Below are positions 33,548 through 45,032 of a DNA stretch of 64,000 bases, piece by piece. A program made the translations under genes and the position numbers. The stretch comes from Rhyzopertha dominica (taxonomy: Eukaryota; Arthropoda; Insecta; Coleoptera; Bostrichidae): NCBI GenBank assembly GCA_025024175.1, contig QCXZ01000003.1, positions 20,170,392 through 20,234,391 of the forward strand, written 5' to 3'. The notes under the pieces are model-generated. The model worked only from the letters and a program-made list of their open reading frames with translations, was not told where the DNA came from and made no database searches. The stretch's first letter is position 1. Each line of letters starts with the position of its first letter.

Positions 33548-36500
33548 CCCATCCCCGCCGGCCATCTGCACCGTCCGTCTTCCCGGGACCATCCCCATGG
33601 TCGACGTCCTGATCGACGGTAAGTCCGTATTAGCATTAATAGACACTGGCGCAAGCCGAACATTTATTTCCTATAAGTTAGTGTCGCGAGTGATAGAGAC
33701 ACGTATAACGCGAGTGGGCCTCGGAAGCACCGACGCTTCCCTGGCCATTCAGGGTGCCGCGATAGTGACGCTATCCGTAGGTTTAGAGACTAAGACGATA
33801 GAGTGTTTGGTGGCGCGTAACCTGTGTGCGGATCTCATTCTCGGCATGGACTGGTTAGCCGCCGAGGATGCTATCGTGGACTTGAGGCGACGTTGCCTCC
33901 ACTTCGGTACGTCCCGCCGGGTAACAGTGTTTTTCGCGAAAGGACGCTCGAAGCACAGTGCCGCGACCGAAGCCCCGCCGGTGGACCATGGTTTCGTCGG
34001 GTCCGATGCCGCCGCGTTCGCGCAGCTCCTACGGACCTTCGCCGCCGTCTTCGGAGAGGTCCGCCCGATGACAACGGCACCAGCGACGACGCACCGCATC
34101 GAGCTGACGGCGAAGACACCCATAGCCCTTCCACCGCATCGCCATTCGCCCGAGACTAAACGGAACATCCTCAAGCAGGTGGACGAGATGTTACGCAATG
34201 GCATCATCGAGCCCACCACCTCGCCCTACAGCTCCCCGGTCGTGATGGTGAAGAAGAAAGACGGCACGCAACGCTTCTGCGTAGACTTTCGGCGAGTCAA
34301 CGCCGTCACCGTCACCATGCCGACCGTCTTACCTACAATCAGCGAGACGCTCAGGGACCTGGGGACCGCCAAGGTCTTCTCAACTATAGACCTCAAATCG
34401 GGCTACTGGCAGGTGCCCGTGGATCCCGCCTCCAGACCAATGACTGCGTTCACCACTCCCGACGGAGCCGCGTACCAATTCCGGGTGATGCCCTTCGGAC
34501 TCAAGAACGCCCCCGGAACCTTCCAGCGTTTGATGGCCCAGGAGGTACTCTCAGAATATTTGNGACANTTCGTGTTCGTCTACTTAGACGATATAATCGN
34601 CTACAGCACGAACACCGAAGAACATCTCTACCACCTCCGGTTAGTATTCGAGCGGCTGGAGCAGTACGGCCTCAAGTGCAGTGCGGAGAAGTGCACGTTC
34701 GGCCGAGCCTCGCTCAAGTACCTGGGGTTCATCGTCGACGAGGGAATGCACCGCCCGGACCCGGACTATATAGGTAAGGTGCTCCAGTCCCTGCGTCCCG
34801 CCAACCGACGCCAGCTGCGGGCGTTCCTAGGGACATGTAACTGGATACGAGAGTACATCCCGAAGTTTGCCGAGCTGTCGGCCCCGCTGGCCGTCCTGCT
34901 TTCCCCCAAGAGTCGATTCGTCTGGACACCCACCGCCGAGGACGCCTTCCAGCGAATCAAGGAAGCATGTGCCCAGCCACTGGCCCTACATCGCCCGGAC
35001 TTCCGGAGGCCATTCGTACTACAGACGGACGTCAGCGCCATAGGCATCGCCGCGGTGTTGTACCAGGAGGACCAAGGACGCCGCCTCGTGGTGAGCTACG
35101 CCAGCGCGACCCTGACCCCGACCCAACGGCGCTACCACTGCAACGAGCAGGAGTGCCTCGCCGTCGTGTGGGCCACTAAGAAGTTCCGGCCGTACCTGGA
35201 GGACCGGGAGTTCATCCTGCGGACGGACAGCCGCGCCCTTACGTGGCTCGACCGCACTAAGGAACAGAAGGCGAAGTTGACCAGGTGGGCCCTCCACCTC
35301 CAAGATCTTTCATTCCAGGTCCAGCACTGTCCCGGACGGGAGAACGAACTGCCCGACGCCCTGTCCAGGCAGCCCCAAGCGGACATCGCCGAGGAGCCGT
35401 AGGTCGCCGCCCTCCAGCGCCAGGACCGGGGGATACAGATTTTCATCACGCGGCTAGGGAACCTCGCCCGAGTCGGACCCCAAGGACCCGGAGACCGAGG
35501 GGCCCTCGAATATTATACGGTGGAGAACGGATTGCTCTGGCGCCGAGGGACGCCTAACCTCCTCCACGTACCACCCGCCGCTGAGGCCCGAGTGCTGCAC
35601 GCCTACCACGACGCCGCCACCGCCGGACACCCAGGTCGCGACGAAACGGTCCGAGCTATTACCCGGCATTTTCATTGGCCATCTATCCAAAGGACAGTCG
35701 CCAGCTACGTGGCAGAGTGTCTCATCTGCTGCGCTACAAAGCGGGGACCGCACCAGGCCAATGCACCGCAACGCCCGCGCCAGCCAGTTCGCCCTTGGGA
35801 AGCTGTCAGCATAGATATCATGGGCCCCTACCCCAGGACGCCGAGGGGCAATAGGTTCCTTATCGTGGCCACCGACCTCCACTCACGATGGATAGAAGCC
35901 GAACCCGTCGCCACCGCCACCACCATCGCCGTCCAGCGCTTCCTGGAGGAAGTCGTCTTCCGGAGGTATGGCTACCCTCGGACGATCATTTCAGACAACG
36001 GCCCCCAATTCAGATGCCGCCGCTGGCGCCAGGCCTGTGCCCGGTGGCAAGCCCGCCACTGGACAACGCCTATCCATCATCCCAGAGCCAACCCAGTGGA
36101 GAGGAGGAATCAGGAGCTGAAGAAGGGCCTCCGGGTCCAGCTATACGGCCGCAGGCATCACCAGTGGGACCTGCATGTAAACCTGGTGCTCTTCCAGCTG
36201 CGGACCCGGAGGAACGCCGCCACCGGGGTGACACCGTCAATGGCCCTCTTCGGGTTCGAGATACCTCGTCCCGGCGAATGGGACACTCCCGCCGGAGACC
36301 AACGCGCCGCCATCACCCCCGCCGACCGAGAAGAGCACGAGGCCCAGATCCACCAGCACCAACAGCGCTATGCCAGGCGCTACCGTGGACAGGGCCAACC
36401 AGCGCGCTATTTGCCGGGGGATCGGGTGCTCACCCGTATCATCCCGCGAGCCCCTCTGGGACCAAAGTGGGAAGGGCCCCACACCGTCATCGAGGCCACC

Positions 36501-36743
36501 GCCCCAGGAGTGTACCTGGTCGACCGAGGGGGACACCCGGTCCGCCTCCACGTTGACCATATCCGCCCTGGCCCCGACGTTAACGCCGACGTCCCCGAAG
36601 CCGACGGCCCCGAAGCCGACGTCCCCGAAGCCGAGGTCCCCGAAGCCGACGTCCCCGAATCCGCCGACGGCCGACGCAGACGCCCCCGAGGACGACGTCC
36701 CAGAAACATCGCAGAGATACAGCTTCCATACATATTTTCATAG
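33548..36743 (+). pseudogene. Pol of the GC-rich gypsy with one in-frame TAG
   Basis: The frame is open from 33267 in the overlap with gag and runs to 35402, then resumes in the same frame to 36743. Order: protease ALIDTGASRTFIS (near 33630), RT with FSTIDLKSGYWQVPVD (34378) and FVYLDDII (34573), RNase H LQTDVSAIGIAAVLY (35022), then a TAG at 35400-35402. The integrase has HHCC (HDAATAGHPG to CLICC, 35609-35730), D in SIDIMGP (35815), D in IISDNGPQF (35995) and E in NPVERRNQE (36101). The tail repeats PEADVPEAEVPEADVPE. Except for the stop and three N codons it looks complete. Confidence 0.85.
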
Positions 36744-36822
36744 TTACTTGTCCTGTTATCCTATATCTTTATATATTGTAATCACATCTATTTTTTTGAA
36801 TAAACGCGCCGAGCGCGCCTGA

Positions 36823-36835
36823 AAGGGGGGGCANC
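36823..36835 (+). promoter_or_regulatory. Polypurine tract
   Basis: GAAAGGGGGGGCA-type purine run directly before the 3' LTR, the primer site for plus-strand DNA. One N lies next to it. Confidence 0.7.
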
Positions 36836-36945
36836 TGACACCGTGCGATGCACCGTAGGGATTGGCTGAGCCGGCTCAGCCAATAGCCGCGCTCGGCACC
36901 TCACGGTCGCACATAAAAGCGGTCGTCAGACGCCCACGCACTCTC
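36836..36945 (+). repeat. 3' LTR of the GC-rich gypsy, left part
   Basis: It is nearly identical to 32267-32376 and ends at CACGCACTCTC, the site where the jockey element inserted. The rest of the LTR is at 41452-41701. Confidence 0.9.
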
Positions 36946-37101
36946 ACAGGTCCGCACAGAGGATTCGACTACGAGCTCTCGAGCAGTGAAGTCGAATTTC
37001 TCCAGCGATTCGTCAACGATAAAGCTTACTATCAATTTACGATAAAGCAAACTGTTCTGTTTAGAACAAGTGTTCTTTTAAGAACATCTACGCTGCTGGT
37101 G

Positions 37102-38545
37102 ATGGATCCGTTCATCATCCAGCAGATGAGAGCCGCTGGTCTGCCGGAGGACAGCATTGAGCTGTTCCGCCGGCACCTAGCGGTGACGACCGACGCCGAG
37201 TCCAGGTCCCACATCGCCAGCCAGGATGTCTCCGCCGCCGCCAAGGTACCGCACCAGGTGTCAGCCGCGGCAACGATAGCCCTCCGTCCAGCGACCAAGA
37301 CCAAGGATCCCGCCGCCACACCAGGACCATCGACCGCCCCCTGCCCATCTACCGCCCCACTACCTGCCATCGTCCCACTCCTGTCCACCATCCCACTTCC
37401 ACCCACCGCCCCACTTCCATCCACCGCCCCAGCCCCACCCGCCGAAGAAGGCTTCCAACCCGCGAAGACCAGGAAGCGTACTCGCACAGCGAACGAGTCT
37501 CCGAGGGAGGCTAAGAAGCTGTTAAACCCCAGCAACCGTTTCGCCGCGTTAGACGAAATGGAGGTTGAAGACCCTACGACCGCTCCCGAGAAGACCAAGG
37601 CACCACCCCCTGTGATCCTCCGAGCCCCGGAGAAGTGGACGACCGTAGCCGCCCGGATGTCTGAGAAGCGTCTTGCTTTCACCAAAGCGAAGACGATATC
37701 TGCTGGCATCCTGATCCAGCCCACCAACCCCGATGCACACCGTGGCATCACCAAAATGCTAGACGATATGGCTTTGCCATATCACACCTATGCCCTCCAG
37801 GAGGAGAAGCCCCTGAAGGTGGTCATCAGGGGCCTACCTACCTTCATAACCGACGACGAGGTGGAAGAATCTCTACGTCACCAAGGCTTCGACGTGGAGG
37901 GGGCACGTCGAATGAAGAAGAAGGACGGGAGCAAGATGCCTCTCGTCTTCGTAAACTTGAGAAGAGCGCCGAAGACCAAGGACATCTTCGGCATCAGGAC
38001 CTGTTGCGATCTCAACATCCAGGTTGAGTCGCCCAACAAGAAGAGGTCCATCGGGCAGTGCTTCCGCTGCCAGAAATTTCACCACTCACAGAGGTGCTGC
38101 CGCGCCGAAGTGAAATGCGTGAAATGCGCCGGAGACCACCGCGCCGCTGACTGTCAGCGGCCCAGAGATGCAGCCGCCACCTGTGTCAACTGTGGAGGCC
38201 CACATCCAGCCAGCTACAGGGGATGCCCGAAGTNCCCGCAACTNCCGAAGTCGGCACCGAAACCGACATCCGCCCCGACCCGGCGTATCGTACGCCAGAG
38301 CAACTGCACCCGCCGTTCCAGAGGTATGCGGGCCGGCCCACCTGGGTGGCATGAACCCCGCAGCCTCGACTAAGGAGGACAGTCCGCTGGAGCAAATACT
38401 CAAACTGCTCCAGAAGATCAACTTTGACCGTCTGGTACCCGTCATCCAGAAGGTCTCTGCAGCTCTAGCTGGCAAAACCACTATGCCAGAAGTACTGACT
38501 GCAGTCTTATCTTGTGCTCAAGATATCGCCAGCCTCTTCAACTAG
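37102..38545 (+). pseudogene. Jockey ORF1 (gag-like nucleic-acid-binding protein)
   Basis: It starts at ATG 37102 (MDPFIIQQMRAAGLP). A Pro/Thr-rich linker is followed by a PRE_C2HC-type domain (near 37800-38010, EKPLKVVIRGLP and IRTCCDLNIQVE) and three CCHC knuckles (CFRCQKFHHSQRC, CVKCAGDHRAADC, CVNCGGPHPASYRGC). The frame shifts near 38234-38254, where two N bases sit. The C-terminal part (LEQILKLLQKINFDRL) ends at TAG 38543-38545. It would coat LINE RNA and direct it to the nucleus. The shift may be an assembly artefact rather than a true mutation. Confidence 0.85.
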
Positions 38546-38547
38546 AA

Positions 38548-41226
38548 ATGGCTAGAGAGATCAACGCACCGTCCTCCCTGCAGATTGCATATTGGAATGC
38601 AAACGGAATCAAACGCCAGCGATTTGAATTCCAAGACTTCATGACACAACATGGAGTCGATGTAGCCTTGGTCAACGAGACACATCTGAGACCATGTGAC
38701 AGGCCGAGCATTCCAAACTACGTCCTCCACCGCACCGACCGTCTGAATCGCCCCGGAGGTGGCACCGCCATCTACGTCAAGAGGGGCCTCAAGCACCACG
38801 CCGTCAACGTCAATCCGACGCAGCACCTCGAAGCCACTGCTATCGAGATACAAATGGCAAACGTAGGCTATATCCGACTGATATCAGTCTACAATCCGCC
38901 AAACCGACCGCTGCTTGGAGAAGACTTGGAGGCGATACTGGACCCCGACGGGAGGATCGTCGTCGCCGGAGATCTGAACGCCAAACACCCATCTTGGCAC
39001 AGCAGAAGAGCAAACCCCAACGGGAATCGTCTCCTACAGTTCGCCGAGACCAGAGATCTAGTGATAGACGCGCCCACCGAGCCTACTCACTACTCTCCTA
39101 TTGGACTGCCAGATGTCTTGGATGTTACCATCCTGAAGGATGTACCATTACAACATCACATACGCAAGATCGACGAACTGGATTCCGACCACACGCCTGT
39201 CCTGCTGTTCATCGGATCTACACCCCGTGAGCGACTGATGTCCGAGAAGAAGACGACTTCGTGGCCTTCTTTCGCGGAACACCTGCAGACACACCTGCCC
39301 AGGTTCGGCACGATACGTTCTGTCCGCCAACTCGAACAGGCAGTAGCGGATCTCACCGACGCCACCAGAGCAGCACTAGATCACGCCACCCACACCAAGC
39401 GTGAACCGCAGAGGGAGTTTCCTCTACCGGATGACGTGAGAGCGCTCATCCGAGAGAAGAACAGGGCCAGAAAGCGATGGCAACGCACGTGGAACCCCGA
39501 AGACCGCAGGCAGTACAATCAACTGCATGCCCAGGTGAAACAGGCCGTCTTAGACCACAGAAGCGAATGTTGGGATGACAAGATTCGCCAACTGGACGAA
39601 GACTCCTCCGACCTCTGGAGGATGACGAAGACCCTGCGCAACAAGCCCACCCCATCGCCCCCACTCCACGGCGAGAACGGCTTGGTGTACACACCGGAGG
39701 ATAAAGCCGAAGCCTTTGCCGACTGCATGGAACGCCAATGCAGTCCAAACTTCGAGAACGCGGACCTAGACGACATCGAAAGGGTCCATCGAAGCGTTCG
39801 CAGACTACTCCGAGCTGCTGACGAGGATCCCATCCGCCATACCACTCCGGCGGAAGTGATGAAGATCATCAAGAGGACCAACGTGAGGAAGGCACCAGGG
39901 CCAGACGGCATCTCCAACAGGGCTCTTAAGGAGTTCCCCATAAGAGCGACGGCAGCGCTGACGAACATCTTCAACGGCGCTCTGAGACTGCGGCATTTTC
40001 CATCTGCCTGGAAAATTGCCGACGTCGTCATGATTCCGAAGCCGGGACAGAGCGGTACGTTCCCACAAAACTACCGCCCCATCAGCCTGCTACCGACCAT
40101 GGGAAAGATCTTCGAGAAGACCATCTTGGATCGTCTATCTGCCGCCGTCGAGGAGAAGAACGTCATCCCGAACGAGCAATTCGGGTTCAGGGCGGGCCAT
40201 TCTACCACGCACCAGGTGCTCAGGCTCGTCGAGTACGCCACCGAGGGTTTCAACTTCAAGGAGTCAACCGGAGCTGTCTTTCTGGACGTGTCGAAAGCGT
40301 TCGACAAGGTATGGCATGAGGGATTGATACTCAAGCTATCACATGCCGACATCCCAACCGGACTCGTCCGTCTGACGTCATCGTTCCTGAGGAACAGACA
40401 CTTCCGTGTGAAGCTCGGCGACGCAAGATCCTCGGTGCGCACCGCCACATCAGGGGTTCCACAAGGCTCGACGCTATCTCCGCTGCTGTTCTCCGTGTTC
40501 ACGAGGGACATCCCGAAGACAGAAGCAACAGAACTCGCTCTCTACGCAGACGACACCGCTATCTTCACCAGATCAGTAGATCCACGTCTGATCACTCGAC
40601 GTCTTCAGAAAGCCGCCGATGGTCTAGAAGACTGGTTCTCCCGATGGAGAATAGGAGTCAACGCCGACAAGAGCTCTGCTTTGTTTCTGAGCAAAAGGAG
40701 GAAGCAGCCCGATCGAAACATCGAGATTTTCGATCGCGACATCCCTTGGAAACAAGAAGCCAAGTATCTGGGGATCACCATCGACAGAAAGCTGCTGTGG
40801 AAATCGCACATCGAAGACCGAGCCAACAAGACGACGGCCGCGCTGACCAGCCTCTATTGTCTGCTAAACCGCAATAGCAAGCTGAGCAGCGACAACAAGC
40901 TCTTGATCTACAAGACTATACTAAGGCCGATGATGACATACGGATGTGCTACATGGGGTTACGCATCCGCTACACACATCAAACGTCTCCAGGTGATCCA
41001 GAACAAGGTTCTCCGCATGGTCGTCGATGCTCCCTGGTTCGTCAGGAATTCTCAGATACACAGGGATCTCGAAGTTCCTACGATCCAGGAATTCATCCGA
41101 GAAGCAGCAGCCAAGGCATTCCACACAGCGGACGTGCACGAAAACCCACTCATTCGTAATCTGGGAGATTACGATGAAGAGGAAGATCGTACACACAAGA
41201 GGCCCAAGATGATGCTGATCCAGTAA
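38548..41226 (+). CDS. Jockey ORF2: endonuclease and reverse transcriptase
   Basis: 892 codons from ATG 38548, which lies two bases after the ORF1 stop (TAG AA ATG). The APE-type endonuclease shows WNANGIKRQ, NETHL, VAGDLNAKH and DSDHTPVLL within residues 1-230. The RT shows NYRPISLLPTMGKIFEK (40070), VFLDVSKAFDKVWH (40276), GVPQGSTLSPLLF (40454) and LYADDTAIF (40539). A C-terminal region follows, and no stop or frameshift is visible. It nicks target DNA and copies the element by target-primed reverse transcription. It is one of two intact large ORFs in the window. Confidence 0.93.
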   Translation: MAREINAPSSLQIAYWNANGIKRQRFEFQDFMTQHGVDVALVNETHLRPCDRPSIPNYVLHRTDRLNRPGGGTAIYVKRGLKHHAVNVNPTQHLEATAIEIQMANVGYIRLISVYNPPNRPLLGEDLEAILDPDGRIVVAGDLNAKHPSWHSRRANPNGNRLLQFAETRDLVIDAPTEPTHYSPIGLPDVLDVTILKDVPLQHHIRKIDELDSDHTPVLLFIGSTPRERLMSEKKTTSWPSFAEHLQTHLPRFGTIRSVRQLEQAVADLTDATRAALDHATHTKREPQREFPLPDDVRALIREKNRARKRWQRTWNPEDRRQYNQLHAQVKQAVLDHRSECWDDKIRQLDEDSSDLWRMTKTLRNKPTPSPPLHGENGLVYTPEDKAEAFADCMERQCSPNFENADLDDIERVHRSVRRLLRAADEDPIRHTTPAEVMKIIKRTNVRKAPGPDGISNRALKEFPIRATAALTNIFNGALRLRHFPSAWKIADVVMIPKPGQSGTFPQNYRPISLLPTMGKIFEKTILDRLSAAVEEKNVIPNEQFGFRAGHSTTHQVLRLVEYATEGFNFKESTGAVFLDVSKAFDKVWHEGLILKLSHADIPTGLVRLTSSFLRNRHFRVKLGDARSSVRTATSGVPQGSTLSPLLFSVFTRDIPKTEATELALYADDTAIFTRSVDPRLITRRLQKAADGLEDWFSRWRIGVNADKSSALFLSKRRKQPDRNIEIFDRDIPWKQEAKYLGITIDRKLLWKSHIEDRANKTTAALTSLYCLLNRNSKLSSDNKLLIYKTILRPMMTYGCATWGYASATHIKRLQVIQNKVLRMVVDAPWFVRNSQIHRDLEVPTIQEFIREAAAKAFHTADVHENPLIRNLGDYDEEEDRTHKRPKMMLIQ

Positions 41227-41451
41227 TTCCAAAGCCCTGCCGATGTCCAAGGGCAGCCGCGATATGTGAGCCGGCCAACCGGGTGGCATGAACCTCACAG
41301 TCNCGGCAACTTGAGAAGATTATGATATTATAATAAAAATACCATAACCTATCCCACTTTTCCCAATATGACTGAAACTTAGATGACAGGAGAAAATGAT
41401 ATTAATATCAGGTGCTCCATAACAGCAGACGAAAAAGTAAAAGTAAAAAAG
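41227..41451 (+). other. Jockey 3' UTR and tail
   Basis: AATAAAAATACC-type sequence near 41332 and a terminal GTAAAAGTAAAAAA tail. The block GAGCCGGCC.ACCGGGTGGCATGAAC near 41268-41292 resembles sequence at the end of ORF1 near 38329-38356. One N lies at 41303. Confidence 0.7.
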
Positions 41452-41701
41452 CACGCACTCTCTCGCCCGCCGACGATCAAACTGACCAGACGTGTTTTAC
41501 TTCGAGCTCCAACATTCACAGCCCTTTTCAGGGTCTAAAAGCTTATTCGTTTCGCCATTTGCGACCCACACCGCGGATAACATCGCCCCAATACAGACTC
41601 CACCGTTCGGACCAGATACCACGGCCTCTCGCTACGCCGACGTTCCCCAAGATCACCGCCATCACTGGAGGACGCATCTCACCGAAAGCCGTCCGGTATC
41701 A
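41452..41701 (+). repeat. 3' LTR of the GC-rich gypsy, right part
   Basis: It continues the LTR after the jockey insertion and ends GGTATCA at 41701, followed by the ATAG target duplication. Small differences from the 5' LTR are CCATTTGC for CCCTTTTGC and GGATAAC for GGACAAC. Confidence 0.9.
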
Positions 41702-41745
41702 ATAGTTTATCTAATTTTAATATATTTCAGTTTCATCCAGTAAAT

Positions 41746-44698
41746 TTGTCAGTGGAAAGAGTTGACAAAGTTTTGGACTCAATAAATATGAATTCCCTTA
41801 ATTCCGAAGAAAGAGATTCGATACAGAAAATTTGCGCAAAGTTTGCTGATGTATTTTATCTTGATAATGACCCTTTGTCTGTTACAAATGTTTGTAAGCA
41901 AAGTATTCGATTACAGCCTAACGCTACACCAGTTTATGTAAAACCATACCGTTTACCGTATTCACAGAAAGAGGAAATTAATAAGCAAGTTAATAAAATG
42001 TTAAAAGACGGTTTATTGAACCGACGACATCTAAGTGGTCGTCACCTTTGCTGATAGTACCAAAGAAACCTGATAGTAGCGGAAATAAAAAGTGGAGAGT
42101 AGTTGTAGATTATAGACAATTNAATAAACGTATCACAGATGACAAATTTCCATTGCCTTGTATTGATGAAATTTTGGATTCTCTTTCTGGTGCAGTTTAT
42201 TTCAGTCATTTAGATTTATACCAGGGTTATTACCAAGTAGAATTAGAGCAGAAATCTCGACCTTACACAGCATTTACGACAGACAGAGGCCAGCAATATC
42301 AGATGACAAGAATGCCTCAAGGTTTGAAAACATCTGCCAGTTCATTTTCAAGAGCAATGACTTTAGCTATGTCTGGATTAAATTTACGACAGTTGTTTTG
42401 TTTATTTAGATGATTTAATTGTATTTGGAAACAGTTTAGAAAACCACAACCAAAATTTAGTAAAAACTTTATACAGATTAAGAAAAGTTAAGCTTAAATT
42501 GAATCCATCAAAATGTGATTTCCTCAAGAAATCTTATATTTAGGACACTTAATATCATCTGAGGGTATATCCCCAGACCCATCTAAATTAAAAATCCTAC
42601 ACCAAAGGATGCCAAAGAAACTAAAAGATTTGTTGCGTTTGCGAATTATTATCGAAAATTTATAAAAAACTTTGCGGAAATTTCTGCACCGTTACATAGC
42701 CTTAGTAAAAAAGATGTCACATTTAACTGGACCATAGAATGCCAATCAGCATTTGAGAAGCTTAAGCGTGCGTTATTAACACCACCAATATTACAATATC
42801 CCGACTTGTCTGATAAAAATTGCTTTATTGTTCGAACCGATTCTTCAGGTTATGCTCTAGATGCTGTACTTTCAAACGAAGATGACAGACCAGTAGCATA
42901 TGCCAGTAGGGCTTTGAATAAAGCAGAGAAAAATTACTGCACAACTGAAAAAGAGTTATTAGCCATAGTATGGGCAGTAAAGAAGTTTAGGCCATATTTG
43001 TCCGGAAGAAAGTTTTTGATATATACAGACCTCTAGTATATTTATTCGGAATGAATAATCCTTCAAGTAGATTAACCAAATTTAGACTTATTTTGGATGA
43101 ATATGATTTTGAAGTGAGATATATCAGAGGAACTGAAAACGTAACAGCAGACGCTTTGTCACGAATTACAGTAACTTCTGGCGAATTAAAAAGTTCAAAC
43201 CGAAGTGTCCATGTAATGACTAGAAGTCAGCTTAAGAGAACGAATTCACTTTCTGCCGATGGTTCCAAGACAGATACACTAGATGAAAGGACTGATCACG
43301 CTGGAGTCGTTGAACTCTTGAAACCACCTGCAAAATGTGCTATACTTGAATGTATAACAGAAGAACAATTAACTAAAATATTGCGTAAAGATGAACATGT
43401 TCACAACATTTACAAAATAGGAATTGTGTTTTACGATAAAAGTACAAATAATTTGTATTNAAGAAAGGACTCTGTGTCAATGTCAGCCTTCGAAGCGGCA
43501 CTGCGAGATCTAAAAAGTATATGTGATAGATATGGAATTCCAGAAATTCTAATTATACGTAATGAATGTAACGAGATTATGATAACGTACGTACATAAAA
43601 CGAAAAAGTTAATACAACAAGCCGATTTAAAATTTTGTATTGTCAAAGACGTCGAAACAATAAATGACAAAGAAACCCAACAACTAATCATTAACGACCA
43701 TCATATTTTACCTACAGGAGGACATTCCGGAATAAGCCGTATGTTTAATAGTATTAGGAGAAAGTACATATGGCATGGTATGTATAGTGATATTGAAAAG
43801 TTCGTAAGAAGATGCGAATCTTGTCAAAAATGTAAATACCATACAATCAAAAAACAACCTTTATCCTTAACAACTGCCAGTTCTTTTGCTTTTCAGAAAA
43901 TATTTCTCGATCTTGTTGGACCGTTAGAAACAGACGAAAATAATAATAAGTATATTTTAACTATTCAATGCGATCTTAGCAAATTTGTAGTGTTATTCTA
44001 TTCCAAACAAAGAAGCCGAAACTGTTGCAAAATTTTTTGTCGAAAACTTTATACTTCGTTACGGTATTCCACAAGAAGTCGTTACCGATCAAGGTACTGA
44101 ATTTCTTTCCAACGTATTTAAAGAAACTTGTAAATTATTACAAATTAAACAACTAAACTCAACAGCACATCACCACGAAACAATTGGATCGTTAGAAAAT
44201 TCACACAAATCTTTACGTTCTTATCTCCGAATACAATGCGCCAATTTTCCTAATTTGTGGAGTACATGGCTACCGTTTTGGTCATTTTCATATAACAATA
44301 CTGTTCATAGCGAAACTAAGTACACTCCCTTTGAGTTAGTTTTTGGCAGACATGGAACTTTACCTTCTAATTTGAAAAATACTATAGATCCTATTTATAA
44401 TTTTGATAATTATCCTATACAACTTAAATACAGAATACAAAGAGCATGTGACGATGCGAGAAATAATTTAATAATATCAAAGGAAAAAAGAAAGGTTAGA
44501 TTTGACACGAATTCGAAATGTGTTCAATTTGAACCAGGTAGTAAAGTTTTATTAAAAAGTGCTTCGAACAATAAAAGTGATGAACTCTTCAATGGACCAT
44601 ACGTTGTTGTGAAAGACACTCATCCAAATATTGTGATAAAAGTGGACAATAAACAGATCGAAGTGCATAAAAATAGGGTTAAGTTATATCGTAGTTGA
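41746..44698 (+). pseudogene. mdg1-type RT, RNase H and integrase, frameshifted
   Basis: It continues the protein broken at 32262. RT pieces: VYVKPYRLPYSQKEEI (41936), WRVVVDYRQ (42099), then YLDDLIVFG across a frameshift near 42405. RNase H: FIVRTDSSGYALDAVL (42826) and AYASRALNKAEKNY. Integrase: HHILPTGGHSGISR with CESCQKCK (43700-43835), LDLVGPL (43911), VTDQGTEFLS (44084) and GSLENSHKSL (44193), followed by a long C-terminal region ending KNRVKLYRS. Frameshifts or stops occur near 42030, 42405, 42540, 43033 and 44000. It would copy and integrate the element, but is dead in this copy. Confidence 0.85.
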
Positions 44699-44749
44699 TA
44701 AGTTATGTGCATAAAAAAATGCAAATTTTTTTCTCTATCGCTCCGGAGG

Positions 44750-45028
44750 TGTAATGGTATAGTTAACGAATAGACATATTCACTTCCTGTTGATCGAAGC
44801 GTATTGCACATGTTGCAGAAGCAGCATTTCTACAAGCGAGTGTACTTACCTTCGATGAACGGGAATAACCTAATGTAGATGTAAGCATGTATTTGTAAAA
44901 GCCAAGGCGGATGTAAGTAAATCTGAATCTGTCCAATATACAGTATGCTAAGCTTAAATAGTAGTAGTCTTTATAAAGTAGTTAACCAAACCCCCAAAAG
45001 AAGGTAAGACAAAAGGACCATCATTACA
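44750..45028 (+). repeat. 3' LTR of the mdg1-type element
   Basis: TGTAATGG...CATTACA, mate of 29628-29905, followed by GTAG (45029-45032). Confidence 0.9.
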
Positions 45029-45032
45029 GTAG

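Larger units (their letters stand above)
36946..41451 (+). mobile_element. Jockey-clade LINE inserted in the gypsy 3' LTR
   Basis: The 11-base LTR sequence CACGCACTCTC is duplicated at 36935-36945 and 41452-41462, a LINE-type target duplication. The element has a 5' UTR (36946-37101), ORF1, ORF2 and a 3' end with an AAAAGT-rich tail (41432-41450). It appears full length and is younger than the gypsy it disrupts. Confidence 0.92.
32267..41701 (+). mobile_element. GC-rich Ty3/gypsy element inserted in the mdg1-type element
   Basis: The 5' LTR at 32267-32616 and a 3' LTR at 36836-41701, split by a jockey insertion, share ends TGACACC...GGTATCA. ATAG flanks both sides (32263-32266 and 41702-41705). 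The internal region has gag and a full protease-RT-RNase H-integrase. Coding DNA is strikingly GC-rich against the AT-rich surroundings. Gag and pol are nearly intact; the main defects are one TAG and several N bases. Confidence 0.92.
29628..45028 (+). mobile_element. mdg1-type Ty3/gypsy element with nested gypsy
   Basis: Matching LTRs (29628-29905 and 44750-45028) are flanked by GTAG on both outer sides (29624-29627 and 45029-45032). Internal order is primer-binding site, small membrane protein, gag, protease, RT, RNase H, integrase. The protease-RT junction is opened by a second gypsy at 32267. Gag sequence (FDLKTATSLLP, LLTKQSAASLSISL) places it in the mdg1/412 group. By eye the LTRs differ at roughly ten positions in 278. 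Confidence 0.9.

Noticed and set aside
34729..36733. Long open frames on the minus strand and in other frames of the GC-rich gypsy
   Set aside because: GC-rich coding DNA lacks stops in all frames; no domain is recognisable in them.
36862..37101. Upstream extension of jockey ORF1 into the gypsy LTR
   Set aside because: The frame happens to be open through LTR sequence, but the element boundary at 36946 and ATG 37102 define the true start.
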